Below are positions 1 to 10,304 of a stretch of 64,000 nt of DNA, piece by piece. A model generated the notes under the pieces. The model was given only the letters and a program-made list of their open reading frames with translations, was not told the origin of the DNA and did no database searches. Location: positions 1 to 64,000 of the forward strand of contig BLSF01000037.1 in NCBI GenBank assembly GCA_012862575.1. The letters run 5' to 3'. This DNA is from Parietichytrium sp. I65-24A. Its lineage: Eukaryota > Sar > Bigyra > Thraustochytrida > Thraustochytriidae. Numbering within the stretch: the first letter of the stretch is position 1; every line of letters starts with the position of its first letter. Both the position numbers and the translations under genes were made by a program.

Positions 1-811
1 TTCGCAGCTGAGACCCTTTAAATACGAGTACATTCGCCCTCTCCGCAATATAAAAACGAACAGTAACCACTACTTGTTGCGACTCTGCATTTAATGCTCG
101 TGCCTCTGCTCTTTCGCGGCCTGCTCTTTCTTGCTCGCGGCCTGCCTCTGCTCTTTCGCGGCCTGCTCTTTCTTGCTCGCGGCCTGCCTCTGCTCTTTCG
201 CGGCCTGCTCTTTCTTGCTCGCGGCCTGCTCTTTCCTGTTCCGCTAACACCTCCAGCTCCTTCACTCTCTGCATCAACCTCTCTATGTTGGGTCCATTTC
301 CTTCAAGGCTATTGGAAGGTGTAGGCGGGGGTGGGACGTCGGTAGAGCTCAATGCTCTGGCACCTTCGCTCTTTGGGGCTTGCCCGCGGCTGCGATGACC
401 TGAAGCTGCGCCGCTGAAGCGCCGAACACCTCCAATGATCCGACGCATCTCGTGTTTCCTTCAAGGCTTTCAAAGGCTCTCCCTCCCTGTCTGTCTGTAT
501 CGCCCTCTTTCTTCGCTCCCTCTGTGGGTGTGCGTCGCTATTCGCATTCCCGCGCACACTCTCGCTGGAGATCTTGCGCCTTAAGGCGAAATAGGGTTCA
601 AAGATAGGGTTGAGTGAACATCACAACTAACGGGGGCTTGAGTAGCTTGGCGCAGCTCATCTCTAGCTCGGCGCTCGCTTTCTTCGGCACGGCGCTGCCC
701 TTCTTCAGCTCGAGCAAGTTGTCGGATCAGTTCTTCCAGTGTCCTCTCAGCTGTGCCAGACGATGAAGACGATGACATCCTCCTCGCGCCAGCCTTGAAG
801 AACTTCTTCAT
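1..811 (-). CDS. Coiled-coil, E/R/A-rich protein, partial, exon structure uncertain
   Basis: Reading right to left, a likely first segment starts at the ATG at 811 (MKKFFKAG, a serine run, then a charged helix EELIRQLARAEEGQRRAEES) and can run to a possible GTTAGT donor near 621. A second open stretch begins at an ATG at 448. It passes through a Pro-rich segment (DVPPPPTPS), then VKELEVLAEQ, then three copies of a 14-residue repeat (AGREQERAGRERAE, 42 nt each) and stays open to the window edge. Both parts are helix-forming and compositionally alike, so they may be one spliced gene or two related fragments; I could not join them cleanly. Such E/R coiled coils occur at the N-termini of several protist families, and no catalytic domain is visible. 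Function unknown. The C-terminus lies outside the window. Confidence 0.4.
98..228 (-). repeat. 42-nt in-frame tandem repeat (3 copies)
   Basis: Three near-identical 42-nt units encode AGREQERAGRERAE on the minus strand. Each unit has two similar halves, so the array behaves like about six 21-nt heptad-length half-units, as expected for an expanding coiled coil. Confidence 0.8.
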
Positions 812-976
812 CTCAGGGTCGTGCGAAGAGCCACAGCCTAGCTGCCTCGAATTCAGTGGCTCACAAAGTACAACGGACGAAGGTCGTGGGAGACATGTGC
901 CGAGATTCGTTCGTGAACGCGTCCTTGCCGTGTTGATGATCACTCGGACTACACTTGCTCCCGCGACCATCCACAC

Positions 977-2343
977 CTGCTTCCCTGCTTTTCTGGCTCT
1001 TCTTCTTGCCTATAAGCCAAATCGCCCCCGCCTTTGGCGGACTTCTTCGGGCTCGAGAGTTGCACCTGCCTCCTCATTCATTCCGGCAAATCCAGTTCCA
1101 GCGGAAGCGAACGACTGTGAGCAGCTGTAACCCCTGCCGTTGGAGCAATTGGCTGCTCTATTCCTCCTCACAGACCTAGAATTGGACTGTCATTTTTACT
1201 TTTCTCTTTTTGAGGGAGGTTGTCTCCTCCCTGCGATCTTCTTTTCTCATTTTGTGCACTCATCTTCGCGATCTCTTTTCTTCTTCTCTACTTTTCCCTT
1301 GCGTACTGACAAGTGAGTCACGGTACCGGTACCGGTACTCCTTCTCTTTTCCTTCTCAAGGCTCATTCCACGGTTAACGCATTCCAGCAGAGCTATAGCC
1401 CCTGTCATAGCAATGCCATAGCGTTGGTTTTTAGCTCTCCTGACACTCCTGACATCTTCTGACAGTAACTTAAGTACCGTAGTATTTACTGGCTACTATG
1501 AGACATCGTCCACACTGTCCTCACGCACGCGCACACTCTCGCAGGTGTAGGCGCAGGTGTCGACGACACATACGAACGGCGACTTGACAAGGGCGGGCTT
1601 AGGGCTTCTTTTATTCCTTGCCTGGGCGGCTGCGTCGACGAACGATGGTCTCTGACTGGCGCACCACCACGTTCCAGGTTACCGGTAGGTGGTCTGGGAG
1701 CACTGGCAAACTGACGAGAAATTCCAGATCTGTCCGATGCCCGGCGAGGTGAAAGGCTGGGAGTGCCTCTGGTTGTCGAATGTTTCTGTTTAAAAGTTAT
1801 CTTATGGCAATTCTGAAATTGTGAGAGGGTATCGATGAGGTCACGCCTTGGCGCGCAAGGCTGCGTATGGACATCGAAAGCTTCTCAACACGAGTCCTTC
1901 CCGACTAGAGGGGCCAGAGGCAGGCAGGCACAAAAGGAGGCCCGCAATCAGGCAAGGATGTCTCTTCTGTCTTGGCGCACCAAAAGTGCGATTGCCTCAG
2001 GCTTTCTCGTTCGTGGTGATCCCAACAGACTCCAGCAACACTTGGCGCTTCTGGCGACCTGATTCCGAGCTTCAGTGAACGGAGGTAAAAGGGGTGACTA
2101 GCTTACTGGTAGGGAGGCTCGTCATCATACGCCGCACCCGCGTATGGTACAACTCTGGCGCTGATGCTCGGGCTCGACTACTTTCGCTTAAACTGAAAGG
2201 GGCTGCAAGTGGCGAGTTATTTGGATGCAGTAGATAATCGCAAACCACGGCCCTCTTCGGCGCAGTGGCGTCGGCTGGAAGTCCGGCGGCGCAGCGCAAA
2301 CGGTTACCGCCGCCATATCCCTCGCGGCGTTCGGGGCCGTGTT
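977..2343. other. Spacer without a supportable gene
   Basis: The short ORFs here overlap one another on both strands, lack convincing composition and show no motif. A GGTACCGGTACCGGTAC-type motif lies at 1321-1340. The frame of the next gene is already open from 2197, just after a TGA, without an ATG until 2344, so an upstream exon cannot be excluded. Confidence 0.5.
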
Positions 2344-5300
2344 ATGGCCCTCACGTCCAGGGGTAAGGTCAAAGACGTCGCCGGCGTTTTTGTCGACGCC
2401 TATGTGGAGCGGGACAGCTTGCCAAAAGATGGCGTCAAAGAGGTCGTGAGCACAGGAAAGACGATCGGGGAATGCAGAGCCTTGTGCAACTCTGACCAGG
2501 ATTGCTCACGGTTTGCCTTTTCATGCCCAACCGGCTCTGGCGCACAAGAAGAGGATTACAGAGGAGAGTGCGCGCTGCTGCTGGATACCTTGTGGCGGTC
2601 CTGGGCACTCGCGGAAACCTGTGGCGCGTCACAGGCCTTCGTGGGTATCCGCAACGACCAGCTCTACTACCCGGCAGCAGAATCCGTGAGCAAGAGGCAA
2701 CTCTGCTACAATGCGGACGACGGCGCTCCTCTGCTTCACGTAATCGCCTCCTTCAATGTGGACGAAGCAATGTGCCAAAACATATGCCTCCTGCGGAAGG
2801 GGTGCGAAGGGTACAAATATGGCCATGTTTTGGGAGGAAACGCTCAATGCACTGTGTACACTAGCGTGCAAGCAGATGCGTTTACTTGCGATGATTCGCC
2901 TGCAAGCCAACCGGCCGGGTTCTTGGACGCGATGGAGTGCTAAGCGTCTTTTAAGGACGTTGTGGAACCTCGCGAGTGCCAAAAAAGTTGCCTTGCCGTG
3001 GCTTCCTCAAAGTTTCGTGTGTACGATTACCAATCACCGCTTAAGAGGTGCGAGTGCCTTCAGTTGACGCCCACAAGAGCGCCCACAACGAGAGCACCGG
3101 TTGTCACCAACTCGCCAACAAATCCAACGATCCCGCCGAGTTTTTTGCGGCCCAATCAAAAAGCGATCGTCGCGCCGACGGCCGGGCCAACCAGGTCATG
3201 CACGGAGTTTCCAAAATCTATCAAAGAGTATGCGGTCAAAGAAAACGCCGACGAAGGACCCGGTTACTATTTAGTGGATGCTGGGTGCAGCTCCGGCTTT
3301 AAAAACCCTGGTACTCAACTCTGCAAAGAGAGGATCGGTGTTGCGGTCGAGCCGCAGGAAAGCCTTGAAGAAAAATGTGGTGCCTGCGATCAGCAGCCAG
3401 TCTCCACCAACTGTGGAAATATGTTAAACTGCCCAGTGGTTCCTGCGCTGTATCAAGCAAGTGCGTTTACAAAGTCCGACCCATCCAGGTTTGTGGACAA
3501 GCGGCTGAGCGGGGACGAAGAAGAGGGCCACTTTCTTCCACCTGGCTCGGAGCGTACCGCTCGCGAGTGGGTCAGCTCGGAGATGGGCAGAGCGGGACGT
3601 GAGCTGTATTACAGCATGACTGCCGCCCGCCGCTCGCTCTTGAGCGCCATGGAGGCGTTCTCTGTCGTCAGTGTCGCGACAGGGGCAGCGCTCATCACGT
3701 TGGGGAGGGCATTCGACATGGTTGAAAAACTTGAAGAATACGCTGCCCGGTTCGCCTCGAGCACCTCCGAGATTGCCAAGTCTATCGATGTGATGCGACA
3801 AGTATTTCGCGGCAAAGCGGCGTTGCAGCTAATTTCAATGTTTTTTGGCAAAATTGCGGACGGTGTGCGGCTGACGAAACCCATGCTCGAGAAACTTTCT
3901 TCCAGCGCGGAAACGTTTCTGAAAGGACCGCTAGGGAAGATTGACGCTGCGCTTGGCAAGGTGGATGGGGCCATTCTCGCTGCCGCCGGGACCCTCACAA
4001 GCATCCCTGGTTTTCTTACTCTGGTTGCAACGGCGCTGATCCGAGCCCACCAGCATGCGGTGTTGGAAGACCAAGTCGAGACTGCGGCCGCCCTGGAAAC
4101 GGCCATGGCCTTTGCAGACGGCTATGTTCAGGGCTTTGCTCGGCCACTCGAAACTTTTGCTCGCGCCGCGACCAGCTCTGCGCTTTTGCAAAGTGCACAT
4201 GAGGCGATCATAGATTTGGAGACCGCGCTAGGAGACCCGATCAACGGCATGATATCGTTCAAGCAGAGTCTTGATGCGCTGCCGAGCCTGGACCTTGCAA
4301 CGCTTAGGCTGGATCTTGGTCCGTTTGGCGAATTGTCAGTGGAGGATATTCTCAACAACCCACTGTCAGAGCTCATCGGCTTGGTAGAAGACCTTTTGGA
4401 ACCCCTGCTTCCCGACTTTAGCACCCTCTCGGTGCCCGACCTGGATGCGCTCATCGGTCTTGATCGAGTGTCCGCCGCGCTTGAAACGCAAGCCGCCGAA
4501 CTGGACGCCTTTTACAGCGACGCGATTGCACAGTTGCAGGAGCCGTTGACGCTCTCGGACGAACTGATTACCAACCTGACATCCCTGATTCCGGCCGAAA
4601 TCCCGCCTCACTGGGACCTTGGCCTCGATGAACTGATCAGCGCGGAAGAGGGTGTAGCAGAAGCAGCAGCGGCGGAAGTGGAAGCGGAAGATGAGGGAAA
4701 GAGCAGCGCCTCTGCTCGCGAGTCGAGTAGCCTCGGTACTAAAAGTACAGCAGCCATCAGCGTGAATCCCACTTCGTTGCGACAAGACATTGCTGCCACC
4801 TTTCGCGCAAACAAACCGTCCGTCCGCGAAAATTCGCTCTCCAAACCCTGGTGAAGTTTGACTTTTTACAGACCACCTACATTCGGCACGAGCAAAGGGG
4901 CAAAGGTGTTCCCCTGGAGTTTGCAACCGCGCCGGTTTCGTGCTGGGTCGGCCTGGACAGCGCTGGTCGCATAACGCGCATCAAGGACTTGAAGAAAGGC
5001 GCCCTGGGAAGGCGATTCAAGAACGGCCACCTGCATTACCGCCTCGATGGCGGTCGCAATTATGTGGCCGATGAAACGTTTTTCTTGCAGTTTATCGGTC
5101 TGATTCGGTCTGCGGAAGGGTTCAAGCGAGCTGTGCAGGGACCCGACGAAACCGTCCTGGTATCTTCAAGCACAATCGGCGACTGCGCCGTCTGCGAGGT
5201 GGGAACCGTCTGCCAGCGCACCGGCAGCATTTATCCCGCTGCTCGGGCGCGACCTGGTGACGATGATGACAAGAAAAGAAAAAAGTTGGCAGAACGGGTT

Positions 5301-6500
5301 TTAGCTACGATAGAGGAGCGTGCCTCGAAATTTTTGAAGCCTGTAGGAGAAAGTGTTTTTGGATCGTCAAGCAGTGCGTCGGCGGAATCTCCTGTCGACG
5401 GCAGCGATGTGTTTGCGCTTTTCAGAGTCGAAAAATACCGGGAACTGTATTTTCAGAAGGAGAGTTATGGTCTTTGCGCGCTTCGGAAGCGATACCCGGA
5501 TTATCTAACGGGTGATGATGCGGAAGAGGTTGTTGCGAAGCCGGAACTGGCAGGCATGCTTCAATTGCTTTGCGAGGATGCTGTTTGGCATTTACTGAGG
5601 GCAAAAATGGATAAGAAGTTCAATCCAGACAAAAGTTGCGCAAAACTTCTGGACAAGAAAAAGCTTCCCAAAGCTCAGACGGATGTGTACGCGTCCTTTT
5701 TGAACGGTTTCCCAGGGGTTTCAAGTGAAAGATGGTTTCCAGGGTTTTCTGGAGACCGGAGTGGTAATTATGAGAAGAATGGTTGGGTAGAGAGTGAAGG
5801 TTTTCCCACCTGTGAACATTTTACACTGGAAAAAGAAAAAATAACGGTGGCAGATATGTTCACCAGCAAAGAAAAGGAACAGTGGGAGAAAATGGAAACA
5901 AATAGAGTACCGTTTGAAACGACATGGTGCGCTGCTCCCGATAAAAATGCGGAAGAATTCTGTAGGCCGCGTGTGTGTTACGAACCAGGTGGGCCAGGAA
6001 GGGGCTCGAAAACATGGTATAAAGAAGGCAATTTTTACTACCGAGCAAGTTTGGGATATCTTTCAGGGACGTTCCCTGATGACAAAACACATCGGAAAAG
6101 CTCGAAGCTCGGGTACGAGACAGAACATATGGTTGATCACGCCTCCGGAGGGCAGAGCACCTTTGCCAACTTTGTGATGGCTTGGGGGCATGCAAACGAG
6201 GAACTGGGCAGCCGCGGGGATAAGGCAGATCGGTGGAAGGAAATATATCAGGATTTTCTTGAGAATGCGAGAAAGGTGCAAAGTTGGTGCAGCGCTGTGC
6301 TTGAGGCAGATGAAGGAGGGCCAGCTTGCGAATACGGAGGCGGCAAAGAACTGAGGGCGTTCAGCGGCAATCGCGACAAAAAGACTGGGTGGCTCAAAGA
6401 GCTGCCTGATGGCGTACGAGATAAGTTGCAGGAGCATAATTCGGCCAAATGGAAAGAACTCGTCGATTTAGGAAAGGAGATTTGTGGCTCTCAAGAATAA
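2344..6500 (+). pseudogene. Large cysteine-rich, PAN/WSC-like protein, interrupted by a stop and a frame change
   Basis: The first ORF (first ATG 2344, stop TAA 2941-2943) carries PAN/apple- or WSC-like cysteine modules (GECRALCNSDQDCSRFAF; AMCQNICLLRKGCEGYKY). The same frame reopens at once and completes a third module (PRECQKSC...CEC), so the stop interrupts one coding unit. A Thr/Pro linker follows, then about 400 residues of amphipathic helices, to a TGA at 4852-4854. Coding continues in another frame to a TAA at 6498-6500 with a Cys- and Trp-rich region of about 540 residues that I do not recognise. Frame-compatible introns could be 2866-2955 (GTGCAA donor) and 4761-4871 (GTGAAT donor, TTTTTACAG acceptor). 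Neither donor matches the GTRAGT used by all other introns here. No signal peptide is visible at the first ATG, so the 5' end may be missing. Alternatives are a pseudogene, sequence errors or unusual splicing. The role is probably extracellular or surface, judged only from the Cys modules. Confidence 0.5.
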
Positions 6501-6524
6501 AGAAATGCACCAATTTTTAACCTC

Positions 6525-7050
6525 TCAGATTTTTTTCCGATCCTCGATATACTTTGACGCTCGTGGACGAATTCGGCTGGAATGATTGTCTGGGTTCTCG
6601 AACATTTGGCTCTGATTGTTTCTCATCAAAGAAATGTCATAGATAAGCCCTTTGATGCACGGTCCAGTATCGCCGATTAGTTGTGACACCGATATCCCGC
6701 CGTGAATGCACTTAAAATGTGGGTACTCCCTCTTCATGTCAAAACTTCCAACAAAGGACAGGTTTTTCAAATCCCAGCACTCCATCAGTCGTCGACCCAT
6801 CCCGAGTTTGTGACGCGCCAAGCAGCACAAAAGTACGGTCCAAAGTTCTGACGATACCTTTGCGAGACCACACGAGCATGCTGGTCCGCCAGTTGTAGAC
6901 TCGAACTGTCTCAGAACTTTTTCGTGTTCCCGATACGATAAGATAGTCATCGCCGACCAACTTCATAAAGCGTCCGCTTATGTTCGCTCGAAACACAATT
7001 TTGCCGCTCTCCAAATCACAGACTCGTGACGGTCTACCACAGCTTGCCAT
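6525..7050 (-). pseudogene. Frameshifted WD-repeat-like gene relic
   Basis: The minus-strand frame from 7050 gives a beta-propeller-like stretch (VCDLESGKIVFRA, DDYLIVSGT, VRVYNWRTSMLVWS) that decays after about residue 80. A second minus-strand frame then takes over from about 6800 down to 6525 (RRLMECWDLKNLSFVGSF). Both halves have the hydrophobic/WD spacing of WD40 or F-box-WD proteins. The frame switch lies near 6790-6830, and there is no GTRAGT donor to explain it. The piece is only about 170 codons, two or three blades, and has no flanking propeller, so it is most likely a truncated and frameshifted relic. It abuts the 3' end of the broken cysteine-rich gene, so this zone seems to be collecting decayed sequence. 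Confidence 0.4.
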
Positions 7051-7228
7051 CGCAGTGTCAGATTCTTCTCAGGCTCATTAATTTGCATGCTGATCGTTGG
7101 TCGCCCAAGAGTAACAATAGTACACGAAGAAACACCAAGCTTTCGTACTCGAGTACGACCGTCACCCCCTACGAATCCCTACGAGCATATATTCTCTTAG
7201 TAACCTATGCTATCGATAGTAGTAGCTA

Positions 7229-7262
7229 GGTACCTCTTGAGAGAGAGAGAGAGAGAGAGAGT
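7229..7262. repeat. GA dinucleotide-rich tract
   Basis: A run of (GA)n upstream of the rhodanese gene. The GAATTCT heptamer array at 7363-7400 lies in the same spacer. Confidence 0.7.
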
Positions 7263-7362
7263 AGTTGTAGAGTAGCTAGCTGAATTAGCTGAATGACACG
7301 TCCACGAGATCCACGAGTGTCCAAGTTCGTGGACGGGGAGACGCGGCAAGACATTGCCAGCC

Positions 7363-7400
7363 TGATTCTGAATTCTGAATTCTGAATTCTGCATTCTGCA
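7363..7400. repeat. GAATTCT/AGAATTC heptamer array
   Basis: Three to four tandem copies of a seven-base unit containing the GAATTC palindrome, decaying to GCATTCT. The same unit recurs at 18203-18232, 42611-42628, 42820-42875 and 55481-55530. Confidence 0.85.
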
Positions 7401-7487
7401 TTTCGAGCCACCCTTTCCACGTTCGTGGGAGCGAGCGGTTTCTGACAGACTGATTCGCAGCGTCGCGGTGTCGCGGTGTCGCAAAGG

Positions 7488-8603
7488 ATGGGCTGCGACT
7501 TGCAAGTACTGCTGTTCTACAGCTACAACGCCGTGGCGGACGTCAGCGCCGGAGTGGCAGAGCAGACGCGCCTTTGCGAGAATCTTGGCCTTCACGGAAG
7601 AGTTCGCGTGGCCTCCGAAGGGCTGAACGGGACCTTGTGCGCCGCTCGCGAGAAGCTGGAAGAGTACTGCAGGCGCACGGAAGAGAGTGTGTCCGATCCG
7701 ATTGACTGGAAATTCTCAGACATTGGGCCAAACGGTGCCCCGTTCGAGGACCTGCAGGTGCGCCAAGTGGATGACTTGGTGGGCTCCAAGGAAGGTGGCA
7801 AGTATGACAAGCAGAGGACCGCAATCCATCTGACTCCGAGAGAGTTTCACCAGATGGTGAGCACCGCAGATGCGGAGGAGACCGCGATTATCGATGTGCG
7901 AAATACTTATGAGTATCAAATCGGCCATTTTGCAGGCGCAATCGACCCGGAAACGCGGCAGTATAGCGAATTTGAGGACTGGTTTCGAGAGGATGGCGTG
8001 CAACTCGTACTGAACAAAAAGGATGTTCTCATGTATTGTACTGGCGGAATTCGATGTGAGAGGGCATCCATCTTAGTGAGAGAGGTCCTTGAGGAGAAGT
8101 GCAGGAGAGAAACATCTGGGCTGACAAGCCCGCCAAATTTGTATCAACTACAAGGAGGTATCCATCGATATTTGGAGGAGTTTGAACCACAGGAAAGCAA
8201 ATTCTTGGGAAAAAATTTTGTTTTCGACAAACGCGTCACCCAACCGCTGCCTGCTAAATTTGCAGGGAAAGAAGATGAGATTGTTACGGTGGGGAAATGC
8301 ACGTATTGTGACAAACCTTGGGACGCGCTTTGCTCAGAAACCAGATGCTCAAAGTGCCGAATGCTCGTTCTTGCGTGCCAGAAATGCGCACATGACACAG
8401 CGGGGGTTTTCTGCAACAAACATATCTACTTGGATCCCCGGAGAACCTCCGTGGATCGGGTGCAAACAGCTCGACACAATTTACGGGAACGCCTTCAAAG
8501 GTTTCAAGTAGGCAGGAAATACAAAAACAAAAGACAAAACATCGTCAAGCAGCTTGATGAGCTCGACAAAGTAGAGAGCACGCTATTGCGTGAGAGCGCG
8601 TAA
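7488..8603 (+). CDS. Rhodanese-domain protein of the TrhO/YceA (TSTD2-like) family
   Basis: A 371-aa single-exon gene. The start chosen is the first ATG (MGCDLQVLLFYSY). The N-terminal about 100 residues match the ferredoxin-like domain of bacterial TrhO (GRVRVASEGLNGTLC). The rhodanese domain follows with DVRNTYEYQIGHF and the active-site loop CTGGIRCERAS, with Cys near residue 184; CxGGIRCE is diagnostic of this family. The C-terminus holds a cysteine-rich, probably zinc-binding segment (CTYCDK, CSKCRML, CQKC) as in TSTD2-type homologues. Bacterial TrhO hydroxylates tRNA uridine 34 using oxygen; eukaryotic homologues are less studied, so the activity here is inferred. The gene stands alone, divergent from the WD relic and convergent with the DOMON gene. 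No mitochondrial presequence is obvious. Confidence 0.85.
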   Translation: MGCDLQVLLFYSYNAVADVSAGVAEQTRLCENLGLHGRVRVASEGLNGTLCAAREKLEEYCRRTEESVSDPIDWKFSDIGPNGAPFEDLQVRQVDDLVGSKEGGKYDKQRTAIHLTPREFHQMVSTADAEETAIIDVRNTYEYQIGHFAGAIDPETRQYSEFEDWFREDGVQLVLNKKDVLMYCTGGIRCERASILVREVLEEKCRRETSGLTSPPNLYQLQGGIHRYLEEFEPQESKFLGKNFVFDKRVTQPLPAKFAGKEDEIVTVGKCTYCDKPWDALCSETRCSKCRMLVLACQKCAHDTAGVFCNKHIYLDPRRTSVDRVQTARHNLRERLQRFQVGRKYKNKRQNIVKQLDELDKVESTLLRESA

Positions 8604-8921
8604 TGTATCTAAGACTTTGTCGTAGAGGCTGAGCTGGGGAACATTGGTCTGCAGTGGCGCGACTGTTCTCGCGTTTGCCGGGTGTACATGTTATTTTGCC
8701 AACAATATTGTATTCTTTGACTATGTTTCAAATTTAATTTAATTGAATTGAATTGAAAAAAAAATGAAAGGATTGCAATTGTCGAGGAGCAAAACCAGAA
8801 GATATTTTTGCAGACTATCGTACAGGTGAAAAAAGAACGCCGCCATGGCTGAATCGCCAGGCGTTCGCTCAGTTGTGTCTCGCCCCTCGCAAGGGACTAG
8901 TCGGCCGGACCTACTACCATA
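8604..8921. other. Convergent spacer between rhodanese and DOMON genes
   Basis: An A/T-rich stretch (poly-A near 8756-8764, TTAATTTAATTG-type sequence before it) suited to 3' UTRs of the two convergent genes. No ORF of note. Confidence 0.5.
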
Positions 8922-10304
8922 TCAGCGATCTGCTGTCCTGTTGGCTGCACTCCGTCCCCCGAACAAAGGGCTATTGAAGTGATATCCTGCTGCTGGACGT
9001 TCGTCGAAATTTGACCTGGTCAACGGACTTGATGGTTGAAAGCCTCCACCAAACCTGGAGGGCGGGCTAGGGACACCTCCCCGCGGACTTGACGGCTGGA
9101 AACCACCGCCAAATCTAGATGGCGGGGAACTAGGTGGGCTATTCAGGGGAGACCCGCGCGTTGGGCTAGACGGCTGGAAACCACCACCGAATCTTGATGG
9201 CGAATTAGGTGGGCTATTCAGGGGAGACCCACGCGTTGGGCTAGACGGTTGGAAACCTCCCCCGTATCGGGAAGGTGGGCTGACCGGGGCTCTTGAGAAA
9301 CTAGGGCTCTCAGGCTGGAAGCCCATTCCGGGGGGAGATGATGGCCCCGATCCGAAACTGCCTCCCTGTGAGTAAGGCAAACTGCTCGAGCTCTGCTCGC
9401 TGCGACCACTGAAAAAGTTTAGTCTATTTGGCGACTGGAAAGGCATCTGTTGGCCGGGAGTGCTTGGAGGCATTGCACCATGATTTGGCGACCCAGGTGG
9501 CATGCGCTGGGTTCGGGAGCTTCCAGGCTTGATATCAACTTGCCGAACTTGATACTGGACAATGGATTCGCCTCTCTTTACTCTGTCCCTGAACAACATA
9601 AATCCAAGAATCATGATTCCCCCGCAAGCGCCGATTGCGATGATCGCCTGAGTGGACAGGCCGGAGCTCGAGCTGCTTCCTGGGCTGCCGGTTGAAGCCT
9701 CCTCCCCACTGACCGAATTTGGAGACGAGGTGGCGACGGTCGGAACTGGGTTGAGAGTTGGTGTCGAAGGCTGTGCATTCGGGCTCGGGGTAGAAGCGGC
9801 TGAAGGGGGCGCGTCACTCACAAAATTCATTCCCGCTTTCCCGCACGCCCCGCCACCAATATGCGACGAGAATGTAGTTCCACTTCCATCAGCCGAGCCA
9901 TGCGCATAGCTAATGTACATATTGTCACCGATTGGGATCGTGCCACTCGCTAGCTTGCGTTTCCAGGTGCAAGAGGTTACTCCATTCTCTTCCGAAGCTG
10001 CCACAAGCGTCACCACATTTAATTCATCTGGAGAGTGGATGTACGGCCCTGGCTTACCAAGCGCTCCAAAGAGTGTCGGCGAATTATTAGAAACCCAGCA
10101 GACGACGCTCGACACCATGTTATGCCCCGTTGGCGTCATTGCCCAGCCCATTGCAACATATCCAGTTGTTTTCGCAGACATTTGCACCTCGATTTCATCC
10201 CCATTGACGACCCATGTTGCACTAAATGACCCGCTCGTATAACTGGTGGCTCCGCTCGCTATCGTAGTGAGCGCCCCGAGCAGCAGCGCGAGCAAAAGAG
10301 TCAT
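8922..10304 (-). CDS. DOMON-domain single-pass membrane protein with proline-rich repeat tail
   Basis: A 460-aa single-exon gene starting at the ATG at 10304. Residues 1-19 form a signal peptide (MTLLLALLLGALTTIASGA). Residues about 20-165 fit a DOMON domain: the strand pattern SFSATWVVNGDEIEVQMSA, the GYVAMGWA motif and MYISYAHG near its end. DOMON domains bind haem or sugars and are found in MOXD, CyDOM and ferric reductase-like proteins. A Ser/Thr/Pro stalk follows, then one transmembrane helix at about 220-240, then a basic stop-transfer (RDRVKRG). The predicted cytosolic tail of about 220 residues is Ser/Pro-rich and contains about four copies of a FGGGFQPSSP motif with SPLNSPP spacers, resembling SH3/WW ligands or phosphosites. 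No cytochrome b561 helices follow, so this is not a full redox protein. A surface or secretory-pathway receptor or haem carrier is possible; function unknown. Confidence 0.75.
   Translation of the reverse strand: MTLLLALLLGALTTIASGATSYTSGSFSATWVVNGDEIEVQMSAKTTGYVAMGWAMTPTGHNMVSSVVCWVSNNSPTLFGALGKPGPYIHSPDELNVVTLVAASEENGVTSCTWKRKLASGTIPIGDNMYISYAHGSADGSGTTFSSHIGGGACGKAGMNFVSDAPPSAASTPSPNAQPSTPTLNPVPTVATSSPNSVSGEEASTGSPGSSSSSGLSTQAIIAIGACGGIMILGFMLFRDRVKRGESIVQYQVRQVDIKPGSSRTQRMPPGSPNHGAMPPSTPGQQMPFQSPNRLNFFSGRSEQSSSSLPYSQGGSFGSGPSSPPGMGFQPESPSFSRAPVSPPSRYGGGFQPSSPTRGSPLNSPPNSPSRFGGGFQPSSPTRGSPLNSPPSSPPSRFGGGFQPSSPRGGVPSPPSRFGGGFQPSSPLTRSNFDERPAAGYHFNSPLFGGRSAANRTADR
9040..9265 (-). repeat. Coding repeats encoding FGGGFQPSSP
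   Basis: Imperfect repeats within the DOMON protein tail. Units of roughly 36-66 nt share GGAAACC(A/T)CC(A/G)CC-type core sequence on the plus strand. Confidence 0.75.

Noticed and set aside
4851-4871. A 21-nt GTGAAG...TTACAG mini-intron
   Set aside because: Much shorter than the other introns, and splicing would create a TGA at the junction.
7197-7595. Minus-strand 132-codon ORF over the heptamer array
   Set aside because: Composed of repeat translation and antisense of the rhodanese start.
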